Origin: an uncultured Clostridium sp.
Lineage (GTDB): Bacteria > Bacillota > Clostridia > Oscillospirales > Acutalibacteraceae
Direction: 5' to 3'
Assembly: GCA_958422185.1 (NCBI GenBank)
Contig: CATZNW010000009.1
Coordinates: 1 to 64,000 of the forward strand
DNA length: 64,000 nucleotides
In this document: positions 33,698 through 42,269 of the stretch, one piece after another
Layout of the letters: each line of letters starts with the position of its first letter
Position numbering within the stretch: the stretch's first letter is position 1
The notes under the pieces: generated by a model
What the model saw: only the letters and a program-made list of their open reading frames with translations
The model's database searches: none
Told to the model about the DNA's origin: nothing
Position numbers and translations under genes: made by a program

Positions 33698-33706
33698 GAT
33701 TTCACC

Positions 33707-34330
33707 TTAAACTATCTCAGTTTTATTTCCTATGATTTTTATGCGCCCCTGACAGAACAGAGATACCGACTCCGGCAGGATCTTCCATTCACATTCCTGC
33801 ATGACTCTTTTTTGCAGGGCCTCAGGCGTATCGCCGTTTAGAACCGGCACGGCCTTTTGCATGATTATAGGGCCGCCGTCGCACTCCTCCGTTACAAAAT
33901 GAACGGTTGCGCCGGTCAGTTTAACGCCTTTTTCAAGCGCAGCCTCGTGAACATGAAGTCCGTAATAGCCTTTTCCGCAAAAAGACGGTATAAGAGCGGG
34001 ATGAACGTTCATCATTTTCCCGGGAAATGCTTCTACTATCTGAGAATCCAGAATCGTCATAAATCCTGCGTAAACCACAAGATCGGCTTTTCTGTTTTGA
34101 AGTTCCTTTGTAACAGCCGCCGTATATGAATGAACATCGGGATAATCGGCGCGCGCTATAACGACGGCCGGAATATGATTTTCCTTTGCGCGCTCAAGCG
34201 CGTACACGCCCGGCTTAGAAGAGATCACGCAGGTTATTTTGCCGTTTATTATCTCTCCCCTTTTTTGTGCGTCAATCAGCGCCTGAAGGTTGGTTCCCCC
34301 GCCGGAAACAAGAACCGCTATATTCAGCAT
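33707..34330 (-). CDS. purN: phosphoribosylglycinamide formyltransferase
   Basis: GAR transformylase, step 3, using 10-formyl-tetrahydrofolate. 207 residues with IAVLVSGGGTNLQALIDA, the catalytic Asn/His/Asp region KMMNVHPALIPSF, and GATVHFVTEECDGGPIIMQ. Overlaps purM by 7 bases (ATGCTGA), indicating translational coupling. Confidence 0.97.
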   Translation of the reverse strand: MLNIAVLVSGGGTNLQALIDAQKRGEIINGKITCVISSKPGVYALERAKENHIPAVVIARADYPDVHSYTAAVTKELQNRKADLVVYAGFMTILDSQIVEAFPGKMMNVHPALIPSFCGKGYYGLHVHEAALEKGVKLTGATVHFVTEECDGGPIIMQKAVPVLNGDTPEALQKRVMQECEWKILPESVSLFCQGRIKIIGNKTEIV

Positions 34331-35361
34331 ATCTCAACACCCGTTTCACCGGCTTTGATCTCGCCGATAACCGCCGCCTGCTCGCCGCAGGTATTCAGTA
34401 TCCTTACAGCCTCATCCGCCTTATCGGCATCCACTGCTATAACAAGCCCGGTGCCCATATTAAAGGTATTATACATATCTCTTTCAGGGATATTTCCGGC
34501 TTTTTGAATCAGATTAAAAATCGGCTTTTTAAAGCATTTGTCTTTCTCAATAACTGCGGTAAAACCGTCTTTCAGCATACGGGGCACATTTTCATAAAAT
34601 CCGCCGCCTGTAATATGAGAAATAGCGTTGACACGCACACTTTCCATAAGTTTAAGAAGAGGTTTAACATAAATCCTTGTAGGAGTCAGGAGCTCCTCCC
34701 CTAGCGGCCTTTCAAGTTCATCATATTTTTTTGATATGGTTTTTTCACTGATTTCAAAGACTTTTCTTACAAGCGAAAATCCGTTTGAGTGAACGCCCGA
34801 CGACGCAACGCCGATAAGCGCGTCGCCTGCTTTAAGATCATCGCCGGAAACGAGTTTGTCTTTTTCGCCGATACCAACGGTAAACCCGGCAAGATCGTAT
34901 TCCTCATCGGGCATCAGGCCGGGATGTTCCGCTGTTTCGCCGCCTACAAGAGCGCAGCCTGCCTGAACGCAGCCGTCCGCAACCCCTTTGACAATCTGCT
35001 CTATTTTTTCGGGATAGTTTTTTCCGCAGGCGATATAATCAAGAAAGAAAAGCGGTTTTGCGCCGCTGCACGCAACATCGTTTACGCACATTGCAACGCA
35101 GTCTATTCCGATAGTATCGTGCTTATCCATAAGAAAAGCGAGTTTAAGTTTTGTGCCGACGCCGTCCGTGCCGCTGACGAGAACGGGATTCTTATAATCG
35201 GACGCACCGATCTCAAACATACCGCCGAAACCGCCGATAGAACCGATAACGCCGGGGATCTCCGTTTTTTTAACGTGTGACTTGATGAGTTCAACAGACT
35301 CATATCCCGCCGTAACGTCTACACCGGCGGCAGCATAACTATCGCTGAAACTTTTCTGCAT
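34324..35361 (-). CDS. purM: phosphoribosylformylglycinamidine cyclo-ligase
   Basis: AIR synthetase, step 5. 345 residues, full length, with SYAAAGVDVTAGYESVELIK, PVLVSGTDGVGTKL, GCALVGGETAEHPG and ISHITGGGFYENVPRML. Second gene of the operon, 20 bases after purE. Confidence 0.97.
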   Translation of the reverse strand: MQKSFSDSYAAAGVDVTAGYESVELIKSHVKKTEIPGVIGSIGGFGGMFEIGASDYKNPVLVSGTDGVGTKLKLAFLMDKHDTIGIDCVAMCVNDVACSGAKPLFFLDYIACGKNYPEKIEQIVKGVADGCVQAGCALVGGETAEHPGLMPDEEYDLAGFTVGIGEKDKLVSGDDLKAGDALIGVASSGVHSNGFSLVRKVFEISEKTISKKYDELERPLGEELLTPTRIYVKPLLKLMESVRVNAISHITGGGFYENVPRMLKDGFTAVIEKDKCFKKPIFNLIQKAGNIPERDMYNTFNMGTGLVIAVDADKADEAVRILNTCGEQAAVIGEIKAGETGVEIC

Positions 35362-35381
35362 AATCTTTAGCCTTTCTCCAT

Positions 35382-35879
35382 TCAGATTTCTTTTAATTTT
35401 TCCTGAAGCGCCTTATCTTTCTCGATAACGGCGTCTGCCATCTCTTTGCGCATTGCCTTTAATTTTGCCGCAAGCGTTTCATCGCTTACAGCAAGTATCT
35501 CGGCAGCAAGGAGAGCGGCGTTTTTAGAGGCGTTTACACCAACCGTTGCAACGGGAATTCCGGGCGGCATCATAATTGTAGCCAGCATAGCGTCCATACC
35601 GTCCAAAACTTTTGCTGAGCACGGAATACCAATGACCGGAAGCGTGGTGCTTGCGGCAAGCACACCGCCGAGATGCGCGGCCATACCGGCAGCGGCGATA
35701 ATAACACCGAAGCCGTTATCCGCGGCGTTTTCTGAAAACGCCTGCGCCTGTCGGGGGGTTCTGTGGGCGCTCATTACCCTGACTTCTGTTTCTATATCAA
35801 GTTCTTTAAGCTGTTTAATAGCGGGTGTAACAACGGGAAGATCGCTGTCCGACCCCATAATGATAGCAACCTTTTTCAT
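35382..35879 (-). CDS. purE: N5-CAIR mutase PurE
   Basis: Carboxylation step of purine synthesis. 165 residues with the hallmark IIMGSDSDLPV, MSAHRTP and AAAGMAAHLGGVLA. The GSDSDLP/SAHRTP form is the class I mutase, which normally needs PurK; purK is not in this window. First gene of the operon with GGAGGT upstream and a clear promoter; a structured RNA is transcribed divergently from the same intergenic region. Confidence 0.97.
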   Translation of the reverse strand: MKKVAIIMGSDSDLPVVTPAIKQLKELDIETEVRVMSAHRTPRQAQAFSENAADNGFGVIIAAAGMAAHLGGVLAASTTLPVIGIPCSAKVLDGMDAMLATIMMPPGIPVATVGVNASKNAALLAAEILAVSDETLAAKLKAMRKEMADAVIEKDKALQEKLKEI

Positions 35880-35905
35880 AAACGTACCTCCTTTTATACT
35901 GTAAT

Positions 35906-35934
35906 ATTTTACATTATATATGCCTTTTTTTCAA
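35906..35934 (-). promoter_or_regulatory. sigma-A promoter of purE-M-N-O-D
   Basis: Minus strand: -35 TTGAAA at 35934-35929, 17-base spacer, -10 TAAAAT at 35911-35906. The leader is only about 25 bases, so no purine riboswitch fits here. Confidence 0.8.
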
Positions 35935-35955
35935 TAGATAAATAAAAAAAGAGAT

Positions 35956-35984
35956 TTGACACCCTTATTAATATTGCCTATAGG
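35956..35984 (+). promoter_or_regulatory. sigma-A promoter of the structured RNA
   Basis: Plus strand: -35 TTGACA at 35956-35961, 17-base spacer, -10 TATAGG at 35979-35984; start expected near 35990. Confidence 0.7.
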
Positions 35985-35990
35985 GGGGAT

Positions 35991-36238
35991 TCAGGTTGTA
36001 ATATATTTGCTACACAAAACTGAATCCAGTATGTTATTTTTACCATACTCGATTTGGATGGAGAAAGTTTTGTATGGCAGCAAATGAGCCTACGTTTTTT
36101 CGGGCTCAGCTGAAACAACAGATTTGGCGGCAACAATATCTTCTTGTGGGAATATAAAGAAGATGGCACCCCGTGTTTAACGCCTTATTCTTTGCTGAAG
36201 AGGCAATGAAAAAGGAGCGTTCACCATGAACGCTCCTT
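35991..36238 (+). ncRNA. structured noncoding RNA, possibly raiA-motif-like
   Basis: A 250-base region without a credible ORF, divergent from purE. It has its own promoter, then hairpins: GGATTCAG/CTGAATCC (35987-35994 with 36020-36027, continued by TTGTA/TACA), AGTATG/CATACT (36028-36049), ATTTG/CAAAT (36052-36085), TGAGCC/GGCTCA with a T6 loop (36085-36108), ATCTTCTT/AAGAAGAT (36138-36164), and a terminator (36214-36236). GATTTGG occurs twice (36051 and 36121). The series of local hairpins does not resemble the single long rod of 6S RNA, nor tmRNA, SRP or RNase P RNA. The size and style suggest the raiA motif (ARRPOF) of Clostridia, but I cannot confirm that from memory. The +1 lies close to the first hairpin arm, so the exact 5' end is uncertain. 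Confidence 0.7.
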
Positions 36239-36240
36239 TA
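36209..36240. terminator. bidirectional terminator: rplQ end and structured RNA end
   Basis: Perfect 10-bp stem GGAGCGTTCA / TGAACGCTCC (36214-36223 with 36227-36236), 3-base loop; TTTTTC on the minus strand after rplQ, TTTAATATTT on the plus strand. Confidence 0.9.
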
Positions 36241-36244
36241 ATAT

Positions 36245-36586
36245 TTATACAAGCTCGATGAAACACATCTCCGCAGCGTCTCCGCGGCGAGGACCTGTTT
36301 TGATTATACGGCAATAGCCGCCGTTTCTGTCCTCATACTTAGGTGCAATCTCGTCAAAAAGTTTTTTAACAACGTCTTCCTTCGTTACATAAGCAAGAAC
36401 ATGTCTTCTTGACGCGAGTGTGTTTTCCTTGCCGAAAGTTATCATTTTCTCGGTCATGGCACGAACTTCTTTGGCTCTGGTAACGGTAGTTTCAATTCTA
36501 CCGTTTTCCAAAAGGTGAGTTACCATTCCTCTGAGCATAGCCCTTCTGTGGTCAGTAGGTCTGCCCAATTTTCTGGTACCTGGCAT
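36245..36586 (-). CDS. rplQ: 50S ribosomal protein L17
   Basis: 113 residues, the short bacterial form of bL17 (GRPTDHRRAMLRGMVTHLLENGRIETTVTRAKE region and C-terminal NGGYCRIIKTGPRRGDAAEM). Last gene of the alpha operon and of the whole cluster, 14 bases after rpoA, followed by the shared bidirectional terminator. Confidence 0.97.
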   Translation of the reverse strand: MPGTRKLGRPTDHRRAMLRGMVTHLLENGRIETTVTRAKEVRAMTEKMITFGKENTLASRRHVLAYVTKEDVVKKLFDEIAPKYEDRNGGYCRIIKTGPRRGDAAEMCFIELV

Positions 36587-36600
36587 AGAAATTCCCTCCT

Positions 36601-37557
36601 TTAGTCGTCATCATGACTGAGCAAGAAGCCGAGTGAAGCAAGTTTCTGAACAACTTCATCAAGGCTCTTGCGCCCAAGGTTTCTGACTTTCATCATATCT
36701 TCTTCGGATTTTCCGATCAAATCTTCTACTGTATTGATGCCCGCTCTCTTAAGGCAGTTGAACGAACGAACAGAAAGGTCAAGTTCCTCAATAGTCATTT
36801 CAAGAACTTTTTCTTTTCCGTCCTCATCCTTTTCAACCATGATCTCCTGATTTCCTACTTCTTCAGAAAGATCTACAAAGAGCTTAAGATGGTCGTTAAG
36901 GATCTTAGCGGCGAGCGAAGCGGCTTCGTCTGCCGGGATCGTGCCGTCCGTTTCAACATCAAGAACGAGCTTATCAAGATCCGTCTGCTGGCCCACACGG
37001 GTATTTTCTACTGTGTAATTGACCTTAAGAACCGGTGTATAGATAGAATCTATCGCTATGGTGCCTATAGGCAGATCCATGATCTGCTTATTGCGGTCAC
37101 ACGGCACATAACCTCTGCCGCTGTTTGCAGTAAGCTCCATAACTACCTCGGCGCCTTCGTCAAGGTAAGCAATATGAAGATCCGGATTAAGGATCTCCAC
37201 ATCAGAGCTATGCTCGATATCACCGGCAGTGATCTCGCCTTCGCCGCTTGCTTTGATATAAAGCGTCTTCTGATTTTCATCGTGGATCTTAAGGATCACG
37301 TTTTTAAGGTTAAGAACGATCTCCGTTACATCTTCCTTAACGTGAGGAATAGTTGAAAACTCGTGTAATACACCATCAATCTTAACGGAAGTGATTGCGT
37401 AGCCCGGAAGCGAGGAAAGAAGAACTCTTCTCATGCTGTTTCCGAGAGTTGTGCCGAAGCCTCTTTCAAGCGGCTCAACAACAAATCTGCCGACGCTTCT
37501 GCTTCCCTGAGTAGATAAATCTACTATCTCGATATTCGGCTTATCAATTTCAATCAT
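36601..37557 (-). CDS. rpoA: RNA polymerase subunit alpha
   Basis: 318 residues. The N-terminal domain (1 to about 230) has PLERGFGTTLGNSMRRVLLSS and the dimer interface; an acidic linker (VEKDEDGKEKVLEM) leads to the C-terminal domain (about 250-318) with SVRSFNCLKRAGINTVEDL and RNLGRKSLDEVVQKL, which contacts UP elements and activators. It sits between rpsD and rplQ as usual. Confidence 0.98.
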   Translation of the reverse strand: MIEIDKPNIEIVDLSTQGSRSVGRFVVEPLERGFGTTLGNSMRRVLLSSLPGYAITSVKIDGVLHEFSTIPHVKEDVTEIVLNLKNVILKIHDENQKTLYIKASGEGEITAGDIEHSSDVEILNPDLHIAYLDEGAEVVMELTANSGRGYVPCDRNKQIMDLPIGTIAIDSIYTPVLKVNYTVENTRVGQQTDLDKLVLDVETDGTIPADEAASLAAKILNDHLKLFVDLSEEVGNQEIMVEKDEDGKEKVLEMTIEELDLSVRSFNCLKRAGINTVEDLIGKSEEDMMKVRNLGRKSLDEVVQKLASLGFLLSHDDD

Positions 37558-37609
37558 TTAAAAGCCTCCTAAAAAATATTTCGCTCAAAACAACAGAAAT
37601 GATCAACTG

Positions 37610-38236
37610 TTATTTAGAATAGAACTCGACAATGAGGTGTTCCTCAACAGGCGTTTCGATCTCTTCTCTTTCCGGAGCTCTGAGGATCTTGACCTGCATA
37701 GCGTCCTTATCCGCTTCCATCCACTGAGGAACCGGACGTGATCCGTTGCTTTCTACAAGATTCTTGAACTCATCGGTCGTTTTGCTTGTTTCCTTTACAG
37801 AAACGACATCACCTGCTGATACGAGATAGGAAGGAATATCTACCTTATGCCCGTTTACAGCGAAATGAGCATGATTTACAAGCTGGCGAGCCTGCGCTCT
37901 TGAGCTTGCAAAACCGCTTTCATAAACAACATTATCAAGGCGGCTTTCACAAAGCTGAAGAAGATTTGTACCGGTAACACCGTCTTTTCTTTCAGCCATA
38001 AGGAAATATTTGTGGAACTGGCTTTCGGAAAGTCCGTAGTAGCGGCGGGCGCTCTGCTTTGCGCGGAGCTGCATACCGTATTCCGATGCCTTTTTACGAT
38101 TCTGACCATGCTGGCCGGGCGCATATGAGCGGCGCTCGATTGCGCATTTACCTGTATAGCATCTGTCGCCCTTAAGGAAGAGTTTTTTACCCTCACGGCG
38201 GCAAAGCTTGCAGGCAGGTCCTGTATATCTTGCCAT
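37610..38236 (-). CDS. rpsD: 30S ribosomal protein S4, zinc-binding form
   Basis: 208 residues. The N terminus GPACKLCRREGKKLF ... CYTGKCAIERR has four cysteines, so this is the zinc-ribbon (C+) version; the S4 RNA-binding domain follows (ESRLDNVVYESGFASSRAQA, LVNHAHFAVNGHKVDIPS). S4 starts 30S assembly and in Bacillus represses its own gene. Here it is within the alpha operon (rpsM-rpsK-rpsD-rpoA-rplQ), unlike Bacillus. Confidence 0.98.
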   Translation of the reverse strand: MARYTGPACKLCRREGKKLFLKGDRCYTGKCAIERRSYAPGQHGQNRKKASEYGMQLRAKQSARRYYGLSESQFHKYFLMAERKDGVTGTNLLQLCESRLDNVVYESGFASSRAQARQLVNHAHFAVNGHKVDIPSYLVSAGDVVSVKETSKTTDEFKNLVESNGSRPVPQWMEADKDAMQVKILRAPEREEIETPVEEHLIVEFYSK

Positions 38237-38258
38237 ATCAAGTAACCTCCATTAAATA

Positions 38259-38654
38259 CTATACGCGGCGTCTCTTAGGCGGACGGCAGCCATTGTGCGG
38301 GATAGGAGTAACATCTTTAATAAGAGTAACCTGAAGTCCCACCGTTTCAAGCGCTCTGATAGCGGATTCACGGCCTGAACCAGGGCCCTTAACGTAAACT
38401 TCAACAGATTTCATACCGTGCTCCATAGCGGCTTTGGCTGCTGTTTCAGCAGCTGTCTGAGCGGCGAAAGGAGTTGATTTTCTTGAACCCCTGAATCCCA
38501 TCTCACCGGCAGAAGCCCAGGAAACGGCATTTCCCTGCATATCCGCAATAGTAACGATAGTGTTGTTGAAGGTTGACTGAATATGAACTGTACCACGCTC
38601 AATATTTTTCTTTTCACGGCGTTTGCGTGTGGCAGTGGTCTTTTTGTTAGCCAT
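38259..38654 (-). CDS. rpsK: 30S ribosomal protein S11
   Basis: 131 residues; typical core HIQSTFNNTIVTIADMQGN, GFRGSRKSTPFAAQ, and the C terminus DVTPIPHNGCRPPKRRRV. Platform protein of the 30S subunit. Spaced 21 bases from rpsM. Confidence 0.98.
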   Translation of the reverse strand: MANKKTTATRKRREKKNIERGTVHIQSTFNNTIVTIADMQGNAVSWASAGEMGFRGSRKSTPFAAQTAAETAAKAAMEHGMKSVEVYVKGPGSGRESAIRALETVGLQVTLIKDVTPIPHNGCRPPKRRRV

Positions 38655-38675
38655 ACTTGCTGTTTCCTCCTACAA

Positions 38676-39044
38676 TTATTTCTTCTTGTTTGCTATGGTC
38701 TTTTTAGGACCTTTTCTTGTGCGTGCATTATTTTTGGAGGTCTGGCCTCTTACGGGCAGACCCTTTCTGTGACGAATGCCGCGATAGCAACCGATTTCTA
38801 TAAGTCTTTTTATATCGAAAGCGACGTCTCTGCGCAGATCGCCTTCTACGGTTACATTCTTTTCAATGTAATCACGGATTTTGGAAACTTCATCCTCGGA
38901 CAGGTCTCTGCAGCGAGTGTCCGGATTGATTCCCGTTGCGTTGATAATCTGAGTAGCAGTAGTTCTGCCGATACCGTAGATATAGGTAAGGCCGATTTCT
39001 ACTCTCTTATCGTTTGGTAAGTCAACACCTGAAATTCGTGCCAT
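38676..39044 (-). CDS. rpsM: 30S ribosomal protein S13
   Basis: 122 residues; starts MARISGVDLPNDKRVEIGL, helix-two-turn-helix YIYGIGRTTATQI, and the basic tail RHRKGLPVRGQTSKNNARTR. Head protein contacting the P-site tRNA and the 50S bridge. Confidence 0.98.
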   Translation of the reverse strand: MARISGVDLPNDKRVEIGLTYIYGIGRTTATQIINATGINPDTRCRDLSEDEVSKIRDYIEKNVTVEGDLRRDVAFDIKRLIEIGCYRGIRHRKGLPVRGQTSKNNARTRKGPKKTIANKKK

Positions 39045-39076
39045 ATTACTGTTTACCTCCGATTATTAATTCAGGA

Positions 39077-39190
39077 TCAGCCCTGACGCTGTTTGTGCTT
39101 TGGATTTTCACAGATAACCATTACTTTTCCATTGCGCTTTATTACTTTGCATTTATCGCAGATTTTCTTAACAGAAGGTCTAACTTTCAT
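39077..39190 (-). CDS. rpmJ: 50S ribosomal protein L36, zinc-binding form
   Basis: 37 residues from the ATG at 39190 to a TGA at 39077, too short for most ORF callers. MKVRPSVKKICDKCKVIKRN and CENPKHKQRQG keep all four zinc ligands (C11, C14, C27, H32). Lies between infA and rpsM, its standard place. Confidence 0.96.
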   Translation of the reverse strand: MKVRPSVKKICDKCKVIKRNGKVMVICENPKHKQRQG

Positions 39191-39208
39191 TTGGGTATCC
39201 TCCTTTAA

Positions 39209-39427
39209 TTACTTCGAGCGCCATATGATACGGCCCTTTGTAAGGTCGTACGGCGACATCTCGATTGTTACCTTATCACCGGGAAGGATTCTGATGTTGT
39301 TCATACGGAGTTTCCCGCTGATGTGGGCTAAAATGATGTGGTTATTCTGAAGCGTAACCTTAAAAGTTGTGTTAGGCAATACCTCAACCACGGTACCTTC
39401 AACTTCAATCATATCTGACTTAGACAT
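39209..39427 (-). CDS. infA: translation initiation factor IF-1
   Basis: 72 residues, a single OB fold (EVEGTVVEVLPNTTFKV, ILPGDKVTIEMSPYDLTKGR). Occupies the A site during initiation. ATG at 39427 with GAGG 7 bases upstream; a TTG codon directly before it is not needed. An 88-base gap to map contains nothing obvious. Confidence 0.97.
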   Translation of the reverse strand: MSKSDMIEVEGTVVEVLPNTTFKVTLQNNHIILAHISGKLRMNNIRILPGDKVTIEMSPYDLTKGRIIWRSK

Positions 39428-39518
39428 CAATTTACCTCGCTGAATCTATACGAATATAAGATGTTTTGATTTATCTGGAATCACATCGCGGCGTAATCGC
39501 CAACAATTGATTAAACTA

Positions 39519-40268
39519 TCAGATTCTGGTCATTATAACCGGACCGTTCGGCGTAATGGCGACCGTGTGCTCAAAATGAGCGGAAAGTTTTCCGTCCTGA
39601 GTTACGACCGTCCAGCCGTCTGAAAGTTGTTTTACCTTATAGGTTCCCTGATTGATCATCGGTTCAATTGCCAATGTCATTCCGGGTAACAGTCTGATAC
39701 CACGCCCTTCGTGTCCGAAGTTGGGTACGCTTGGGTCCTCATGAAGTTTTGTTCCCACGCCGTGACCGACAAAATCGCGCACAACGCTGAAGCCGCGTTC
39801 CTCGCAATAAGTCTGCACAGCATGACCTATATCGCCGATCCTGTTGCCGGGAACCGCCTGTTCAATGCCTTTGTAAAGACTTTCACGGGTGGTATCGATC
39901 AGCCGCTTTGCCTCGGGAGAGCAAGTCCCTGCAACAAAAGTGGCAGCATTATCGCCGTTATAGCCGTTTTTCGCGGCGCCCAGATCTATACTGACTATAT
40001 CCCCATCCTGAATGATACGGTCTTTCTTGGGAATGCCGTGAATAACTTCATTGTTTATGGAAATACATGCGGTGGCAGGAAAATCGTAAAGGCCAAGGAA
40101 ATTGGGAACAGCGCCTCTTTTTTTTATAAGGTTATATGCTATCTTATCAATTTCCTTTGTAGAAACACCGGGCTTTACCGCCTCGCCCGCCACCATTAAT
40201 GCTTCAGCCGAGATCTTACAGGCCTCTTTCATAAGCTCAAGTTCCCTGCTGCTTTTAAGCACTACCAT
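39519..40268 (-). CDS. map: methionine aminopeptidase, type Ia
   Basis: 249 residues. Metal ligands of the pita-bread fold are visible in IVSIDLGAAKNGYNGDNAATF (two Asp), FVGHGVGTKLHEDPSVPNFG (His), TLAIEPMI and SAHFEHTVAITPNG (two Glu). Removes the N-terminal Met from nascent chains. No N-terminal SH3-binding extension. Start at the ATG at 40268, with GGAGG 6 bases upstream and just 1 base after the adk stop; a much earlier in-frame codon inside adk is ruled out. Confidence 0.97.
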   Translation of the reverse strand: MVVLKSSRELELMKEACKISAEALMVAGEAVKPGVSTKEIDKIAYNLIKKRGAVPNFLGLYDFPATACISINNEVIHGIPKKDRIIQDGDIVSIDLGAAKNGYNGDNAATFVAGTCSPEAKRLIDTTRESLYKGIEQAVPGNRIGDIGHAVQTYCEERGFSVVRDFVGHGVGTKLHEDPSVPNFGHEGRGIRLLPGMTLAIEPMINQGTYKVKQLSDGWTVVTQDGKLSAHFEHTVAITPNGPVIMTRI

Positions 40269-40269
40269 G

Positions 40270-40902
40270 TTAATCCTCCAACGCTTTGAAGACAAGAGCG
40301 GTCGTGTCGGCGACCTCTTCCTGCCCTTCAACAACAACCAGCTTGCCGAGATCACGATAAAAGTCCTTTAACGGCTCAGTCATCTCATGATACTCTTTAA
40401 GCCTTGCGGCAACTGTTTCGGGAGCGTCATCCTTTCTCTGAACGAGCTCGCCGCCGCAGGCGTCGCAAACGCCCTCCTTCTTGGGCTTTTTATAAAGAAG
40501 ATGATAGGAATTAGCGCATTTTGAGCATACGCGTCTTCCGGAAAGTCTTGCGGTGATCTTTTCGTCAGGCACTTCTATATCCAGCACCTTATCTATCTGC
40601 ACGCCCATATCCTCAAGCGCCTGGGCCTGAGGAATGGTGCGCGGAAAACCGTCAAGAATAAATCCGTTTTCACAATCTTTTTCTTTAAGTCTGTCTTTGA
40701 TTATACCGATAACAACATCATCCGGAACGAGCTGACCGGCCTCCATATAGGATTTTGCCTTTAAGCCCATTTCCGTTCCGGCCTTTAAGGCAGCGCGGAT
40801 CATATTACCGGTTGAAACGGCAGGAATACCATACTTTTCAACTATTTTTTCTGCCTGAGTGCCTTTTCCGGCACCGGGAGCTCCGAGAAGTATCAGATTC
40901 AT
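40270..40902 (-). CDS. adk: adenylate kinase, zinc-lid form
   Basis: 210 residues. P-loop LLGAPGAGKGTQAEKI, NMP-binding DGFPRTIPQAQAL, and a long lid with four cysteines (CSKCANSYHLLY ... CDACG) that binds zinc, typical of Gram-positives. Interconverts ATP+AMP and 2 ADP. The ATG at 40902 is preferred to the GTG at 40911, because AAAGG is 9 bases before the ATG. Confidence 0.97.
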   Translation of the reverse strand: MNLILLGAPGAGKGTQAEKIVEKYGIPAVSTGNMIRAALKAGTEMGLKAKSYMEAGQLVPDDVVIGIIKDRLKEKDCENGFILDGFPRTIPQAQALEDMGVQIDKVLDIEVPDEKITARLSGRRVCSKCANSYHLLYKKPKKEGVCDACGGELVQRKDDAPETVAARLKEYHEMTEPLKDFYRDLGKLVVVEGQEEVADTTALVFKALED

Positions 40903-40919
40903 TATCCTCACCCTTTCAG

Positions 40920-42269
40920 TTAATCAAGAAATCCTTTATAGTGGCGCATCATCATCTGTGATTCAAGCTGACGAACCGTTTCAAGCGCAACACCGCACAT
41001 AATGATGATCGACGTACCGCCGAGAGAAACGGAGAATCCGCCGTCCTGACCGCCTTCGGTAAGCGGCGGGATAGCAGCATCGCAGATGAGCGACCAGATT
41101 ATAGGCAGCAAAGCAACAACGGAGAGCATCAGTACTCCTATAAGAGTAAGCCTCATAAGGACTTTAAAAATATAATCCGAAGTCGGCTTGCCGGGACGGA
41201 TACCCGGTATAGAACCGTTGTTCTTGCGAAGATTGTTTGCCATTTCGATCGGGTTGTACTGAATTGTGCTGTAAAAATACCCGAAGAATATGATAAGCAC
41301 GAAATACATGGCCGCATACCACCAGGAATCACTCTGGAATGCGTTGAAGAAGCTTTCCCAGAAAGTGCCCTCATACTTATCCGATGAAATGAACATCTGA
41401 ACTGTAGCGGGAAGGGAAAGAATCGAAGACGCGAAGATGATCGGAAGAACGCCGCTCATATTGACCTTGATAGGCATATTCGTGGACTGACCGCCGTACA
41501 TCTTTCTGCCAACAACGCGCTTTGCATATTGAATGGGAATCCTTCTTTCGGCATTGTCCATAAATACGATATAAACGATCATAAGAAGGAATACGATCAG
41601 AATAGCCGGAACAAGGAAATTGTATACCATACGGCCGGTTTCAAGGTAGCCGATATACTGCCTGATTATGGTTGGGAATCTCGAAACGATACCTGCAAAA
41701 AGGATAATGGAAATACCGTTGCCGATTCCGGAAATCGTAATCTGTTCGCCGAGCCACATGATAACTGCCGTGCCTGCTGTGAGAACGGCTATTATAACGA
41801 TAGCCTGGAACACTGCTGCAAAACCGGTGAATGCCGCGCCGGAAGCATCCGTCATAAGATAATCGTTAGCACGAAGGAAGAAATAATAAGCGAGTGACTG
41901 AAGCAGACCGAGAACAACCGTTACGATACGAGTGATCGAAGCGATCTTCTTTCTGCCCTCTTCGCCTTCCCTCTGAAGCCTTTCAAGAGCGGGAATCGCT
42001 ACAGCAAGCAGCTGCATAATGATGGAAGCGTTGATATACGGTGTGATCGACATAGCAAAGATCGTGCCGTAAGTGAACGCGGAACCCGTCATAAGGCTGA
42101 GATATGTGAGAATCGTATTTCCTCTGCCGATCTCGATCTCGCCGGCGATATCAAGAAACGGTACGGGTATGAACGAGCCGATTCTGAAAACAAGAATGAT
42201 AAAAGCAGTAAAGAGCAGCTTTTTTCTTATTTCCGGAACTTTCCAGGCATTAACGATGGTTTTAATCAT
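40920..42269 (-). CDS. secY: protein translocase subunit SecY
   Basis: 449 residues with ten membrane helices forming the Sec channel. Recognisable: FIPVPFLDI in the plug region, SIMPYINASIIMQLL-like SITPYINASIIMQLL, and the cytoplasmic loops RRIPIQYAKRVVGRKMYGG and NPIEMANNLRKNNGSIPGIRPG. Starts directly at the end of rplO with no gap, in the spc operon. Confidence 0.98.
   Translation of the reverse strand: MIKTIVNAWKVPEIRKKLLFTAFIILVFRIGSFIPVPFLDIAGEIEIGRGNTILTYLSLMTGSAFTYGTIFAMSITPYINASIIMQLLAVAIPALERLQREGEEGRKKIASITRIVTVVLGLLQSLAYYFFLRANDYLMTDASGAAFTGFAAVFQAIVIIAVLTAGTAVIMWLGEQITISGIGNGISIILFAGIVSRFPTIIRQYIGYLETGRMVYNFLVPAILIVFLLMIVYIVFMDNAERRIPIQYAKRVVGRKMYGGQSTNMPIKVNMSGVLPIIFASSILSLPATVQMFISSDKYEGTFWESFFNAFQSDSWWYAAMYFVLIIFFGYFYSTIQYNPIEMANNLRKNNGSIPGIRPGKPTSDYIFKVLMRLTLIGVLMLSVVALLPIIWSLICDAAIPPLTEGGQDGGFSVSLGGTSIIIMCGVALETVRQLESQMMMRHYKGFLD

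Noticed and set aside
35880..35905. Purine (PurR or guanine) riboswitch in front of purE
   Set aside because: The purE leader between the predicted start and the ATG is only about 25 bases, too short for an aptamer.
35941..36240. 6S RNA as the identity of the RNA next to purE
   Set aside because: 6S RNA folds into one long rod by pairing its two ends; here strong hairpins are local and the 5' end pairs with bases 30 positions away.
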